Part shown: one piece after another, positions 32,846 to 42,315 of the stretch
Layout: each line of letters opens with the position of its first letter
Numbering within the stretch: the stretch's first letter is position 1
Origin: Micavibrio aeruginosavorus
GTDB lineage: Bacteria; Pseudomonadota; Alphaproteobacteria; Micavibrionales; Micavibrionaceae
Length of the DNA stretch: 64,000 bases
Assembly (NCBI GenBank): GCA_016432265.1
Contig: CP066681.1
Coordinates: 1-64,000, forward strand
Direction of reading: 5' to 3'
Translations under genes and position numbers: made by a program
Notes under the pieces: model-generated
What the model saw: only the letters and a program-made list of their open reading frames with translations
Told to the model about the DNA's origin: nothing
The model's database searches: none

Positions 32846-33499
32846 ATGCCGGACAGCCGCCACAACGCTTCTCTTGCCATAGAGCTGGAAAATTTTCTGG
32901 CACATATAGCGACGACTGCGTTCGACGGCGATGAAGCGCAGGCAGTCTTGGCAAATCTGCTGACCACAGCCGAAAAAGGAATCCGCCAGATCGGTGGCCC
33001 GACCTCGGCCATGACCGAAAGCCTGAAACAAATCACCCTGAATAACCCCGCCCATCAGGAAACCCTGCGGGCCTTAACCGATGGCGTCAGTGAAAGCTGG
33101 CTGGCGAACATCGACTTGCTTGATATCTCCTGCCTGCCCGAGGGTGCGTGCATTCCCGGCAACCCGGTAGATCTGGCGCAAATGCTGGCACCAGAAATTC
33201 CCTTTGTCGCCCCGCCCCAGCCACCCGCCATTCCGCAGGACGAAGGCAAGCCCTTGCAGGCAGTCTTGCCCGGCGAAAAAAACGGAGGCTGCGAATGGTC
33301 GACCGGCAAGCTATCAGGCTTTTTCAGGCAACATTGCAGCGCGGCGCTTGCCACACCGGAAGAACGTGCCGCCCTGCGCCGTGAATTCGGTTATGGCAGC
33401 CTGCCGGACAACAAACCCTCTTTGTTCCGGACGCAGCCTTATTGCCCGGCTCATCTGCGCCGTTCGATCCAGCCCTCACGCAAGGCCCAGATCGACTGA
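32846..33499 (+). CDS. Hypothetical protein between aroA and cmk
   Basis: The product has 217 residues. The first 100 are helix-rich and alanine-rich (LANLLTTAEKGIRQIGG, ETLRALTDGVSESW). Then comes a proline-rich linker (VAPPQPPAIPQDEGKP) and a C-terminal basic segment with cysteines (GGCEWSTGKLSGFFRQHCSAAL, QPYCPAHLRRSI). No signal peptide or known domain is seen. It has its own promoter and interrupts the conserved aroA-cmk neighbourhood. Confidence 0.6.
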   Translation: MPDSRHNASLAIELENFLAHIATTAFDGDEAQAVLANLLTTAEKGIRQIGGPTSAMTESLKQITLNNPAHQETLRALTDGVSESWLANIDLLDISCLPEGACIPGNPVDLAQMLAPEIPFVAPPQPPAIPQDEGKPLQAVLPGEKNGGCEWSTGKLSGFFRQHCSAALATPEERAALRREFGYGSLPDNKPSLFRTQPYCPAHLRRSIQPSRKAQID

Positions 33500-33550
33500 C
33501 CCTCCGAACGACTGATTTACAAACGCCGCGTTTTCACTTAACAACAGGGA

Positions 33551-34189
33551 ATGAAAAAGCCCGTCCCCGTCATCGCAATCGATGGTACCGCCGCCAGCGG
33601 CAAAGGCACGATGGCGCGGCGGCTAGCCACGCATCTGGATTATGCCTACCTTGATACGGGCCTGCTTTATCGCCGCGTGGCCTATACCCTGTTTGAAAAA
33701 GGCCTGCCGTTTGAAGAGGCGGACGCAGCCCTGCAAGCCGCCCGCACTTTAGATGCCACCAAACTTGATGATCCTGCCTTGCGCGGCCCGGAAGCCGGGC
33801 GCGGCTCCTCCATCGTGGCGGCCATGCCCACCGTACGCTTGGCGCTGTATGATTTCCAGCGTGAATTTCCTGCTAAAAGCGGCAAACCGGGGGCTATTCT
33901 TGATGGCCGCGATATCGGCACGGTTATTTTTCCGGAAGCGATCCTGAAGTTCTACGTCGACGCCGATCAGGCCGAGCGTGCCCGCCGCCGCCATAAAGAA
34001 TTGCTGGGACAGGGTTTGGATGTTTTCTACGAAAAAGTGCTTGAAGACATGAAAATCCGTGATGCCCGCGATGCCGGACGCCCGGATGCGCCCATGAAAG
34101 CGGCCCCTGATGCCATCCATATCGACACCACTCACATGGGGCCGGATGAAGTCTTTCAGGAAGCGCTGAAATACATTCAGGATCGTTAA
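33551..34189 (+). CDS. cmk: Cytidylate kinase
   Basis: The 212-residue product has the P-loop DGTAASGKGTMARRLA, the YLDTGLLYRRVAY substrate motif, the conserved LDGRDIGTVIFPEA segment and the lid RARRRHKELLGQG. It phosphorylates CMP/dCMP. It sits in the widespread aroA-cmk-rpsA-ihfB order, here with one extra gene on each side. The ATG is preceded by CAGGGA. Its last four bases overlap the stop of the convergent gene. Confidence 0.96.
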   Translation: MKKPVPVIAIDGTAASGKGTMARRLATHLDYAYLDTGLLYRRVAYTLFEKGLPFEEADAALQAARTLDATKLDDPALRGPEAGRGSSIVAAMPTVRLALYDFQREFPAKSGKPGAILDGRDIGTVIFPEAILKFYVDADQAERARRRHKELLGQGLDVFYEKVLEDMKIRDARDAGRPDAPMKAAPDAIHIDTTHMGPDEVFQEALKYIQDR

Positions 34190-34635
34190 CCCTGAAGGCC
34201 TGGCTCTTGCTGTGCACGTTCTTTACGTACCCGAATGCAATCCACCATCGAATTCTCTAAGGCCTCACGACTGCGCCGTAATAACGCCCGTCCGGCCCAT
34301 GTTGCCGCCGCGCCAAAAACCAGACACAACAGCGGCTCGCCCAACGTTATCGTCGCCAATCCGGTAATACCCGTCCCTGCCAGCAGATAAACACGCTCAG
34401 CGCTTTGCCCCTGTCGCACGGTTTGCAGCGTACTGCGCAAGGCTTCAACATGTCTGTAAGTGAAAGCCTGATCGACATCGGCGCATGATGTGCCAAAATG
34501 CTCCGCTATCGCCGCGTGGACAGCAGGTCTGCTCATGGTTGCGAGGTCGGTTTGCTCTTTCAATTTTGCCACCACTTTCCGCTCTATTGCGTTTATTTGA
34601 CACCAAAAGCAGCATGATGTCATCATATTTTTCAT
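34186..34635 (-). CDS. Hypothetical membrane protein
   Basis: The product has about 149 residues if begun at the ATG at 34635; GTG at 34572 or ATG at 34536 are alternatives, as no start has a clear ribosome site. The N-terminal half is polar and helical (SRPAVHAAIAEHFGTSCADVDQAF). Residues about 84-115 form two adjacent hydrophobic stretches (VYLLAGTGITGLATITLG, LLCLVFGAAATWAGRALL), likely a membrane hairpin with an arginine-rich cytosolic tail. Family unknown. Confidence 0.5.
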   Translation of the reverse strand: MKNMMTSCCFWCQINAIERKVVAKLKEQTDLATMSRPAVHAAIAEHFGTSCADVDQAFTYRHVEALRSTLQTVRQGQSAERVYLLAGTGITGLATITLGEPLLCLVFGAAATWAGRALLRRSREALENSMVDCIRVRKERAQQEPGLQG

Positions 34636-34813
34636 AAATAAAGAGGAGATTGGCAAAAATCCCCGTTATTTCATTGATTTGATTCATGTTTTCCACTATG
34701 AATCGGGCCGTCCTTGCGGGTACGAAAGCTTGGCGCGGTTTCTTTCAGAAACCCGGCCCGACCTTATCCTCTGGCCGCACGGGCGTATCTTCCTAAAAAA
34801 GGAAAACAAAACC

Positions 34814-36529
34814 ATGGCATCTGTAGCCAAAAATCTGAAAGACCGTGACGAAGGGTCAGACTTCGCCAGACTACTGAACGAAACGATGGGTAAAGGCACG
34901 CGCGTTGAAGGTAACGTCGTTGTCGGTCGCATCGTCAACATGACAGACGACTTCGCGATTATCGATGTCGGCCTGAAATCCGAAGGCCGTGTGCCTTTGC
35001 GTGAATTCTCCATGCCCGGCCAGCCGCCCGAAATCAAAATCGGCGACAAGGTCGAGGTATTCATCGAGCGCATGGAAAACCGTGATGGCGAAACCGCCAT
35101 CAGCCGTGAGAAAGCCCGCCGCGAGGAAGTTTGGGTCGAGCTTGAAAAAGCCTGCAACAAACAAGAACGCGTCACCGGCATCATCTTCGGCCGCGTCAAG
35201 GGCGGTTTCACTGTCGACCTCGGTGGCGCTGTGGCCTTCTTGCCGGGATCGCAAGTAGACATCCGCCCTGTGCGCGATGTATCCCCGCTGATGGGCACGC
35301 CGCAACCGTTCCAAATCCTGAAAATGGATCGCTCCAGAGGCAACATCGTCGTCTCGCGCCGCGCCGTTCTCGAGGAAAGCCGTCAGGAAGTTCGTTCCGA
35401 AATCCTGGGCACCCTCAAGGAAGGCCAGGTTCTTCAGGGCGTAGTCAAGAACATCACCGATTACGGCGCGTTCATTGACTTGGGCGGTGTCGACGGTCTT
35501 CTGCACGTCACCGATATCTCCTGGAAACGAGTCAGCCATCCCTCCGAGATGCTGCACGTGGGCCAGAGCATTCAGGTGCAGGTCATCCGTTACAACGAAG
35601 AAAACCAGCGTATTTCTCTGGGCATGAAACAACTCGAAAGCGATCCCTGGAAAGGTATCGCCCAGAAATATGTTCCAGGCCAAAAATACACGGGCCGCGT
35701 CAACAACATCACCGATTACGGTGCGTTCGTTGAACTCGAAGCCGGTATCGAAGGTCTGGTGCACGTTTCCGAGATGTCGTGGACCAAGAAAAACGCCCAT
35801 CCGGGCAAAATCGTTTCGACTTCGCAAGAAGTCGAAGTCATGGTTCTGGATGTCGATGAAGAGAAACGCCGTATTTCCCTTGGTATCAAACAATGCTCGG
35901 AAAATCCGTGGATCAAGTTTGCTGCCGACCATAAAGACGGTCAGATTCTCGAAGGTGAAATCCGTAACATCACCGAGTTCGGCCTGTTTGTGGGCCTGTC
36001 CGGCGATATCGACGGCATGGTTCACCTCTCCGACATCTCGTGGGACGATGAAAGCGAAGAAGCCCTCAAGGCCTTTAACAAGGGTGACACTGTAAAAGTG
36101 AAGATCCTTGAAATCGACGCCGAGAAAGAGCGCGTCGCTCTGGGGATCAAGCAGCTCTCCGGCGAAGACCCGAACGTTGGCGCCCTCGAAGGCATCAACA
36201 AAGGCTCTGTCGTTACCTGCACGATCACCGCCGTGGACGATAAAGGCATTGAAGTGTCCGTAAACGAAAAAGTTTCCGGTTACATCAAGAAGGCCGACCT
36301 TTCCCGCGAACGTTCCGAGCAACGCCCCGACCGTTTCGCCATGGGCGAGAAGGTTGACGCAAAAGTTGTCTCCATCGACAAAAAATCGCGCAAGCTGGGT
36401 CTGTCGATCAAGGCGCGCGAAATCGACGAAGACAAACAGGCGATGGAAGAGTTCGGCTCGACCGAGTCCGGCGCGTCTTTGGGCGATATTCTGGGCGCCG
36501 CCCTCGGCGAAGCCAAGAAAACCAAATAA
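34814..36529 (+). CDS. rpsA: 30S ribosomal protein S1
   Basis: The 571-residue product contains six S1 RNA-binding repeats. Repeats 3-6 carry the hallmark phrases ITDYGAFIDLGGVDGLLHVTDISW, ITDYGAFVELEAGIEGLVHVSEMSW and ITEFGLFVGLSGDIDGMVHLSDISW. S1 unwinds mRNA leaders and helps 30S initiation. The ATG at 34814 follows AAGGA; earlier in-frame non-ATG starts would add unrelated residues. A clean terminator follows at 36556. It is flanked by cmk and ihfB as in many proteobacteria. Confidence 0.98.
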   Translation: MASVAKNLKDRDEGSDFARLLNETMGKGTRVEGNVVVGRIVNMTDDFAIIDVGLKSEGRVPLREFSMPGQPPEIKIGDKVEVFIERMENRDGETAISREKARREEVWVELEKACNKQERVTGIIFGRVKGGFTVDLGGAVAFLPGSQVDIRPVRDVSPLMGTPQPFQILKMDRSRGNIVVSRRAVLEESRQEVRSEILGTLKEGQVLQGVVKNITDYGAFIDLGGVDGLLHVTDISWKRVSHPSEMLHVGQSIQVQVIRYNEENQRISLGMKQLESDPWKGIAQKYVPGQKYTGRVNNITDYGAFVELEAGIEGLVHVSEMSWTKKNAHPGKIVSTSQEVEVMVLDVDEEKRRISLGIKQCSENPWIKFAADHKDGQILEGEIRNITEFGLFVGLSGDIDGMVHLSDISWDDESEEALKAFNKGDTVKVKILEIDAEKERVALGIKQLSGEDPNVGALEGINKGSVVTCTITAVDDKGIEVSVNEKVSGYIKKADLSRERSEQRPDRFAMGEKVDAKVVSIDKKSRKLGLSIKAREIDEDKQAMEEFGSTESGASLGDILGAALGEAKKTK

Positions 36530-36555
36530 ACGTCTTGCATAAACGATCTAAAGAG

Positions 36556-36589
36556 TCCCCGCCTGAAGGCAACTTCGGCGGGGATTTTT
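36556..36589 (+). terminator. Rho-independent terminator after rpsA
   Basis: TCCCCGCC-t-GAAG-GCAA-CTTC-GGCGGGGA is a 12-bp stem with one bulge and a GNRA tetraloop, followed by TTTTT, 27 bp after the rpsA stop. Confidence 0.93.
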
Positions 36590-36829
36590 GCTACCCTGGT
36601 CGATGGTAAAAAACCCGGAAATCCCCCGGTTTCAGCCTTTCTACACGGATGACTTCCTAAAAAATCCTTTCTGTTTCAAAGACTTTCCCTGTTTTCAGCA
36701 CGATTCTTCCCTTGACGGCGGCCCTGAATTTCAGGCATTCTGGAAGTGTAGCCTTAAGTGTATGAGAACGCTCAGCAATTTGCTTTTTTAAGGCGGCCGC
36801 GCCAACGACAACGATGAAGGGGAAAAGGC

Positions 36830-37147
36830 ATGACCAAGTCGGAACTGATCCAGCGTTTGGCTGAAAAAAATCCGCACCTGTACATGCGTGACGTCGAAAA
36901 AATCATCGACACCATTTTTGATGAGATCAGTCAGGCTCTGGCGCGGGGCGACAGGGTCGAACTGCGCGGCTTCGGCGCGTTCTCAGTCAAGGTGCGTGAA
37001 CCACGCGTCGGGCGCAACCCGCGCACAGGGGAAAGCGTGCAGGTCGATGGCAAACGCCTGCCGTTCTTCAAAACCGGCAAAGCTTTGCGCGAGCGCCTGA
37101 ATGGCGGCGTCGATCACGGTGAAGACGACGAAGGCGATGAGGATTAA
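36830..37147 (+). CDS. ihfB: Integration host factor beta subunit
   Basis: The 105-residue product has the HU/IHF fold, with [17 protein letters not shown], the beta-arm segment [20 protein letters not shown] and a C-terminal KALRERLN helix. The IHF-beta type is supported by the context after rpsA. The last dozen residues (GEDDEGDED) form an acidic tail not usual in IhfB. IHF bends DNA at replication, sigma-54 promoter and recombination sites. AAGGGGAAAAGGC precedes the ATG. The 240-bp stretch upstream (36590-36829) after the rpsA terminator holds no gene; it has a TTGACG at 36712 but no good -10. Confidence 0.93.
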   Translation: MTKSELIQRLAEKNPHLYMRDVEKIIDTIFDEISQALARGDRVELRGFGAFSVKVREPRVGRNPRTGESVQVDGKRLPFFKTGKALRERLNGGVDHGEDDEGDED

Positions 37148-37171
37148 AAGCCGGTCACGGCGGATTTCTTA

Positions 37172-37203
37172 AACAGGGGCCGCCATCAGGCCCCTGTTTT
37201 TTT
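37172..37203 (+). terminator. Rho-independent terminator after ihfB
   Basis: AACAGGGGCC-GCCATCA-GGCCCCTGTT is a perfect 10-bp stem followed by seven T in total, 24 bp after the ihfB stop. Confidence 0.93.
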
Positions 37204-37207
37204 CGAG

Positions 37208-38029
37208 CTAAAAATTTTTCGGTGTGCGTTTGTTGCCAAAGGACGGAAACACCGGCGGCTTCCCCCGTACATGCGCTCCGATCACCTCGGGGAAGGCATG
37301 AGAGAATTGCCGCATGCTCATATACTGCGCGGGAGTAGCCGCCGGATCATGAATGGACAAGGCATATTCCGCCCGTATATAGATGCCGCGGTTTTCTTCT
37401 TTCAACTGTGTCGGCACCGCAATCAATACACGGCGCTTGTTCAGGAGTCGATCCAGACTGCCGGGGTTTGCCTCACCCGGCCTTTTATAAACGCCGGGAT
37501 CGACAGTCGTTTGCACGATCACGAAATCGGCGCTGATACGGTGCGGATCGATAAAAAAGGTGTGGCCAGTGCGATGCTGCAACGTATAAGCCAGATCTGC
37601 ATAGCGCGATGCCTGCGCCCCGCCGTTTGGCAAATGATCTCCTTTTATATAGGAAGGCACCGCATGCGATGCCGACATCGTGATTGGCGCCACCTGTGTC
37701 GCGCGATACCGGAACGCCTCGACCAGACCACGCCATGAGCGTTCACGCGGCAGAGGTGTCGTATCGAATGTAACCTGCAAGGCGTCTTCAGGCGGAGCCG
37801 ACGTGCGCAAGCTGGTGACGGCGCGAAAGCGCGGATCGTCAAGGCGGCGAAACTCCATCATGAAGAACCCCTGCGGACAGGATGGCTTGGTTTCATCGCT
37901 GACATGCAACACAGGGATATAGCCGGAACGGGCAAGACAGCGATGCAAACGTTCTGGCATAACCATATCCGCTTCCGCGGCAGTTTCGCGCACTGCATAA
38001 TCCAGAATGGTCTTTTGATAATCCGTCAT
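37208..38029 (-). CDS. Hypothetical protein
   Basis: From the ATG at 38029 (GGGAGG ahead) the product has 273 residues. It is soluble, with no signal peptide or membrane helix. The middle has HRTGHTFFIDPHRISADFVIVQTTVDPG and the C-terminal third has RRVLIAVPTQLKEENRGIYIRAEYAL. Histidines and arginines are spread without a recognised catalytic motif. It ends five bases after the ihfB terminator and is divergent from pyrF. I cannot assign a family. Confidence 0.62.
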   Translation of the reverse strand: MTDYQKTILDYAVRETAAEADMVMPERLHRCLARSGYIPVLHVSDETKPSCPQGFFMMEFRRLDDPRFRAVTSLRTSAPPEDALQVTFDTTPLPRERSWRGLVEAFRYRATQVAPITMSASHAVPSYIKGDHLPNGGAQASRYADLAYTLQHRTGHTFFIDPHRISADFVIVQTTVDPGVYKRPGEANPGSLDRLLNKRRVLIAVPTQLKEENRGIYIRAEYALSIHDPAATPAQYMSMRQFSHAFPEVIGAHVRGKPPVFPSFGNKRTPKNF

Positions 38030-38158
38030 ACGCCCGCCTCCCATGGCGGTTATATATTGTTTTATTATTACTTAGAGCTTCGCAGTCGATGTGGCAAGGG
38101 ATTGATTTTCACCTGCCGCAGTGCGACAAAAGGACATGATCTTGGAAGGAACCCCGTC

Positions 38159-38878
38159 ATGACCATTACAACTGTCGCCACCATGCCGCGGATATTTTGT
38201 GCGATCGACACATCTGATATCAAACACGCCGCCGCGTTGGCAGACGCCATGCGAAACAGCGGCTGCGGCATCAAGCTGGGACTGGAGTTTTTTAACGCCA
38301 ACGGGCCGCAGGGCATCCGGGCGATTGCCGACGCGTTTCCGCAACTGCCGATTTTTCTGGATCTCAAGCTCCATGACATACCCAATACAGTTGCAGGCGC
38401 CGTGCGCTCCGTACTGGATCTCAATGTGGCCTACCTAACCCTGCACGCATCGGGCGGCCTTGAGATGATGAAAGCCGCACGGCACGCCGCCGGTAACAAA
38501 ATCCGCCTTCTGGGCGTTACGATCCTGACCAGTCTCGATAACGAAGCGCTCGCGGAAATCGGCTACGCGCTGCCCGCACATGAAAGCGTGATGCGCCTGA
38601 CCAACCTTGTGCACGAAGCCGATCTCGCCGGGATCGTCTGCTCGCCGCAGGAAATCCAGGCCGTGCGCGCCAGCCATGGCGACGATCTGATTCTGATGGT
38701 GCCGGGCATACGTCCGGCAGGTGCCAAGACACAGGATCAAAAACGCGTGATGACGCCGTCAGAAGCCATGACCCTCGGCGCCACTCACCTTGTGATCGGC
38801 CGGCCGATCACCGAAGCCGCAGACCCCGCGCAGACCGCCGCCGAAATTTTGGCTAGTCTGCAAAAGGCCGCCGCATGA
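38159..38878 (+). CDS. pyrF: Orotidine 5'-phosphate decarboxylase
   Basis: The 239-residue product has the catalytic motif FLDLKLHDIPNTVAGAV, the phosphate-binding LMVPGIRP and LVIGRPITEA segments and normal length for the bacterial group I enzyme. It makes UMP from OMP. GGAAGGA lies before the ATG at 38159. Its stop overlaps the trpF start by four bases, so the two are co-translated. Confidence 0.97.
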   Translation: MTITTVATMPRIFCAIDTSDIKHAAALADAMRNSGCGIKLGLEFFNANGPQGIRAIADAFPQLPIFLDLKLHDIPNTVAGAVRSVLDLNVAYLTLHASGGLEMMKAARHAAGNKIRLLGVTILTSLDNEALAEIGYALPAHESVMRLTNLVHEADLAGIVCSPQEIQAVRASHGDDLILMVPGIRPAGAKTQDQKRVMTPSEAMTLGATHLVIGRPITEAADPAQTAAEILASLQKAAA

Positions 38879-39537
38879 CAGCTATCAAGATCTGCGGCAT
38901 CACCGGCAATGAAGCCCTGATCGCAGCCGGGGGGTTGGCTGTGCACTATGTCGGATTTATGATGTGGCCGCTGTCGCCGCGCGCTTTATCAATTGATCAG
39001 GCCGCATTCTTGTCGGTAGCCGCTCCTGAGAACCTGAAGATCGTCGGCGTCTTCGTCAACCCGACGAATGAAGAACTGGAAACCGCCATCGCTGCCACAT
39101 CGTTTGATCTGATTCAACTGCACGGCGACGAAGATGCGCGCCGGGTCGCCGATGTTCGCAGCCGTTTCGGCCTACCCGTTATCAAGGCGCTGCGCATCGC
39201 CGCCAAAGGCGATCTGATCCCGCTCGCCGATATTGAACATGTCGCCGATTATGTGCTGTTCGATACCAAGGTCGATCCGAAAATCTCCGTCCTGCCCGGC
39301 GGCACCGGCCTTTCGTTCGACTGGCAAATTCTGTCCGAGCGCAAGATGCGGCGCCCCTGGATGTTGTCGGGTGGATTGAACGCCGAGAACATTGGGCGTG
39401 CCCTATCCATCCTGAGTCCGGATGCGGTGGACGTTTCAAGCGGGGTAGAAGACCGCCCCGGCATAAAGAATACGGCAAAGATGAAAGAATTTGTGCAAGC
39501 CGTGCGCACGATGCGCCCTCAATCGCCGCTCTCTTAA
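38875..39537 (+). CDS. trpF: Phosphoribosylanthranilate isomerase
   Basis: The 220-residue barrel has KICGITGNEALIAAGG with the catalytic cysteine near the start, VGFMMWPLSPRAL, VGVFVNPTNEEL, IQLHGDEDAR, the catalytic aspartate in YVLFDTK and the phosphate-binding LSGGLNAENIGRAL, ending DVSSGVEDRPGIK. It performs the third step of tryptophan synthesis. It overlaps pyrF by four bases and overlaps the convergent gene at 39534 by four bases. Confidence 0.96.
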   Translation: MTAIKICGITGNEALIAAGGLAVHYVGFMMWPLSPRALSIDQAAFLSVAAPENLKIVGVFVNPTNEELETAIAATSFDLIQLHGDEDARRVADVRSRFGLPVIKALRIAAKGDLIPLADIEHVADYVLFDTKVDPKISVLPGGTGLSFDWQILSERKMRRPWMLSGGLNAENIGRALSILSPDAVDVSSGVEDRPGIKNTAKMKEFVQAVRTMRPQSPLS

Positions 39538-40049
39538 AGGGGTCGCGGAGTGATCGCCGGCATCGTCTTGATTCTGGCGGCGTCTTCATAGGTCAGGCCA
39601 GAATGCTCCAGCAAAGCGCTGCGTAGTCTTTCTACCAGGGCTGAAGGGCGGCACGATGCGACAAAAGAAGTCTCATAGCGCAGCCATTGCGCATGAGTAG
39701 CCACCAGCACCCCATACGGCTTGGCAGTCGCTGCGAACACCGGGCCGTCATTCTGGCAACCAGACAATTTCACCCAGAACGATAACACGCAGGTCTGCGG
39801 GAGATGGCTGATCAGTTCGCGAGCTTCCTCTCGGTTTCTGACGGGTTTGTAATGGGCGGTTTGCCCGGGGTCACTGTCCCGCACCAAAATTTGCAAGTGC
39901 TGCGCCGTACCGGCTTTTTTCATTTCATCCGCCACATCGAAAGCAGCGCCAACCATGGCGAGGAAATCAGCATAGGGGTCGCGGCGGGACAGCAATCCCG
40001 CCACCTTGGGAAAACCTGTTTTCAACTGCTCAGCGATATTGGCCTTCAT
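39534..40049 (-). CDS. Hypothetical protein between trpF and trpB
   Basis: The 171-residue protein starts MKANIAEQLKTGF with GAGAG before the ATG. The N-terminal third is helical with AMVGAAFDVADEMKKAG; the rest alternates short strands and helices (LQILVRDSDPG, CVLSFWVKLSG, YGVLVATHAQWLRY). There is no signal peptide or known domain. It separates trpF from trpB, which are normally adjacent in alphaproteobacteria. Function unknown. Confidence 0.58.
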   Translation of the reverse strand: MKANIAEQLKTGFPKVAGLLSRRDPYADFLAMVGAAFDVADEMKKAGTAQHLQILVRDSDPGQTAHYKPVRNREEARELISHLPQTCVLSFWVKLSGCQNDGPVFAATAKPYGVLVATHAQWLRYETSFVASCRPSALVERLRSALLEHSGLTYEDAARIKTMPAITPRPL

Positions 40050-40202
40050 GGCGCGCTCTCGATTTTTTATGAATTATGATTGCAGGTTATTTCCTGAAAA
40101 CGGCAATCCTGGCCCATCCCGGCTATATCCAGCTTGCAGGCAGAAGGGCGCACGTGTATTTCTTGAATAGAGACAAATTCATATTCTGTAAAGAGTAAAA
40201 CC

Positions 40203-41417
40203 ATGGCCCGGAGCGCCTCCCTATATAAAAGTGTCCCTGATGAAAACGGCCATTTCGGCATTTATGGGGGCCGCTATGTTTCGGAAACACTGATGCCGCT
40301 GGTTCTCTCAGTCGAACAGGCATGGGAGAAGGCGAAAGACGACCCCGCATTCTGGGCTGAGTTCGATGAGCTGGCACGCGATTATATCGGGCGCCCATCG
40401 CCACTTTATTTTGCCGAATCGACCACCCGCCATCTGGGGGGCGCCGAAGTCTGGTTTAAACGTGACGAGCTAAATCATACAGGCGCGCATAAGATTAACA
40501 ATTGTCTGGGCCAGATCCTGCTGGCCCGACGGATGGGAAAAACCAGAATCATCGCCGAAACCGGCGCGGGGCAGCATGGCGTTGCCACCGCCACGGTCTG
40601 CGCGTTGTTCAAATTGCCCTGCACGATCTTTATGGGCGCCACCGATATTGAGCGCCAGAAGCCAAACGTGTTCCGCATGAAACTGCTCGGCGCGGAAGTG
40701 CGCGCCGTGACCAGCGGCGCAGGGACACTCAAAGACGCAATGAATGAAGCGTTGCGCGACTGGGTAACAAATGTGAACGATACGTTTTATATTATTGGGA
40801 CGGTTGCAGGCCCCCACCCCTATCCAGCGATGGTTCGGGACTTCCAGAGTGTGATTGGACGCGAAGCAAGGCAGCAATTCATGGACAGGACAAAGACGCT
40901 TCCTGATACCCTTGTGGCCTGCATCGGTGGCGGGTCGAATGCGATCGGACTCTTTCACCCTTTCCTCGACGACGCCGTGGTTAACATCATAGGAGTTGAG
41001 GCTGGCGGACACGGCCTTGAAACCGGGCAGCATTGCGCCAGCCTGACCGGGGGTCGCCCTGGCGTTCTGCACGGAAATCGTACCTATCTTCTGCAAAATG
41101 AAGACGGCCAGATTCTCGAGGGCCACTCGATCTCCGCCGGGCTCGATTATCCCGGGATCGGCCCGGAACATTCATGGCTGCATGACCAGAAGCGGGTCAA
41201 CTATGTCAGCATCACCGATAAAGAAGCGCTGGAAGCTTTCCAGATGATGGCCAGACTCGAAGGAATCCTGCCGGCACTGGAACCTTCCCACGCGTTCGCC
41301 CATGTGATGAAAATTGCTCCGACCCTGCCCAAGACACACCGGATTTTGATGAATCTCTGCGGTCGGGGTGACAAAGATATCTTCACCGTGGCGGATCGTT
41401 TGGGTGTCACACTTTAG
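40203..41417 (+). CDS. trpB: Tryptophan synthase beta chain
   Basis: The 404-residue product has [17 protein letters not shown] and the PLP lysine in [32 protein letters not shown] (written here in part), the GGGSNAIG phosphate cup and the [13 protein letters not shown] segment follow. It condenses indole with serine. The partner trpA lies 2.8 kb downstream after four inserted genes. The ATG is preceded by AAAGAGTAAAACC. No attenuator is evident in the 153-bp upstream region. Confidence 0.98.
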   Translation: MARSASLYKSVPDENGHFGIYGGRYVSETLMPLVLSVEQAWEKAKDDPAFWAEFDELARDYIGRPSPLYFAESTTRHLGGAEVWFKRDELNHTGAHKINNCLGQILLARRMGKTRIIAETGAGQHGVATATVCALFKLPCTIFMGATDIERQKPNVFRMKLLGAEVRAVTSGAGTLKDAMNEALRDWVTNVNDTFYIIGTVAGPHPYPAMVRDFQSVIGREARQQFMDRTKTLPDTLVACIGGGSNAIGLFHPFLDDAVVNIIGVEAGGHGLETGQHCASLTGGRPGVLHGNRTYLLQNEDGQILEGHSISAGLDYPGIGPEHSWLHDQKRVNYVSITDKEALEAFQMMARLEGILPALEPSHAFAHVMKIAPTLPKTHRILMNLCGRGDKDIFTVADRLGVTL

Positions 41418-41431
41418 GTCACATATAAAAT

Positions 41432-42310
41432 ATGGATATTTTTCAACAAGATAAATATCTGATTGTGATCGAAGGTGGCGGGTCAACCTGCCGTGGCCTG
41501 CGTTATGACCTGGGGCAAGGCCGGATAGATCAGCGCCTGATCCTCGACCAGCACCCCTGCAACCTGCACCGCAACCGCGTCCGAACCGAAGCTTCAATCC
41601 TGACCATGCTCGGGCGGATCGGCGATGCAGGCGGCCCGCTGTTTCTCTCATTGCCCGGGGTCAGCAATCGTGAAAACGTGGTCTGGCTGACAGCACAGCT
41701 ATCCCAGCGCGGATGGGGGCCGGTCTATATTGTCAGCGATGCCGTGGCAGCGCTGTGGGGCGCCTTTGAAGAGCCTGCCCCCGGCCAAGGTGTTTTTATC
41801 GGCGGCACGGGTTGCATCGCCCTTGGCTATGACGGCCATCATTTATGGCGCACAGGCAGTCCGGAAACCGAGGTCGCCTGCGGCCCATGGCTGGCGGCAG
41901 AAGCCCTGAAGCGGGTGCCTCATGACCCGCAACTGGCGCTTTTTATGGGCCAGCCCCCCTCTGATCCGGCGGAGGAGCGCCATCAGCAGGCCCTCAGAGC
42001 GCCGCGCGTCTTTGCCGCAGCCGCTGCCGGAAATAAAACGGCACAAGAACTGCTTCAGGAGGCCGCCACTTCAATCGACGCGCATCTCGCGCAGCTCAGG
42101 CCTTGCGGCATTCATGACTTCGCCCTCTGCGGAAGCATCGCACAGGCCTTGCGACCCTGGGTCAAAACCCCGACCCGTATCGCCTGCGCTAACGGCCTTG
42201 AGGGTGCGCTTGCGCTGGGATTATCTGTTTATAACAACCCGGGAATGCTTCACTGGCTCTGCGATCTGCGTAAGATAGAAACAGACTCACCCCTTGCCGC
42301 ACAGGCCTGA
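41432..42310 (+). CDS. BadF/BadG/BcrA/BcrD-type ATPase, probable N-acetylglucosamine kinase-like
   Basis: The 292-residue product has the actin-like ATPase fold: phosphate-1 motif VIEGGGSTCRGLRYDL, a SDAVAALWGAF segment with the catalytic aspartate, phosphate-2 GVFIGGTGCIALGYD, GPWLAAEAL and a C-terminal adenosine motif ALCGSIAQAL followed by GLEGALALGL. In this family such proteins phosphorylate N-acetylhexosamines or act in benzoyl-CoA reductases. A sugar-kinase role, perhaps in cell-wall recycling, is the better fit but not proven. It lies 14 bp after trpB, so it is likely transcribed with it. Confidence 0.8.
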   Translation: MDIFQQDKYLIVIEGGGSTCRGLRYDLGQGRIDQRLILDQHPCNLHRNRVRTEASILTMLGRIGDAGGPLFLSLPGVSNRENVVWLTAQLSQRGWGPVYIVSDAVAALWGAFEEPAPGQGVFIGGTGCIALGYDGHHLWRTGSPETEVACGPWLAAEALKRVPHDPQLALFMGQPPSDPAEERHQQALRAPRVFAAAAAGNKTAQELLQEAATSIDAHLAQLRPCGIHDFALCGSIAQALRPWVKTPTRIACANGLEGALALGLSVYNNPGMLHWLCDLRKIETDSPLAAQA

Positions 42311-42315
42311 CCGCG

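Noticed and set aside
34871-36322. 483-codon minus-strand open frame opposite rpsA
   Set aside because: S1 repeats on the plus strand create periodic antisense frames. No ribosome site or family match.
40050-40202. Possible tryptophan attenuator before trpB
   Set aside because: No short leader peptide with tandem Trp codons and no convincing terminator hairpin with a T-run.
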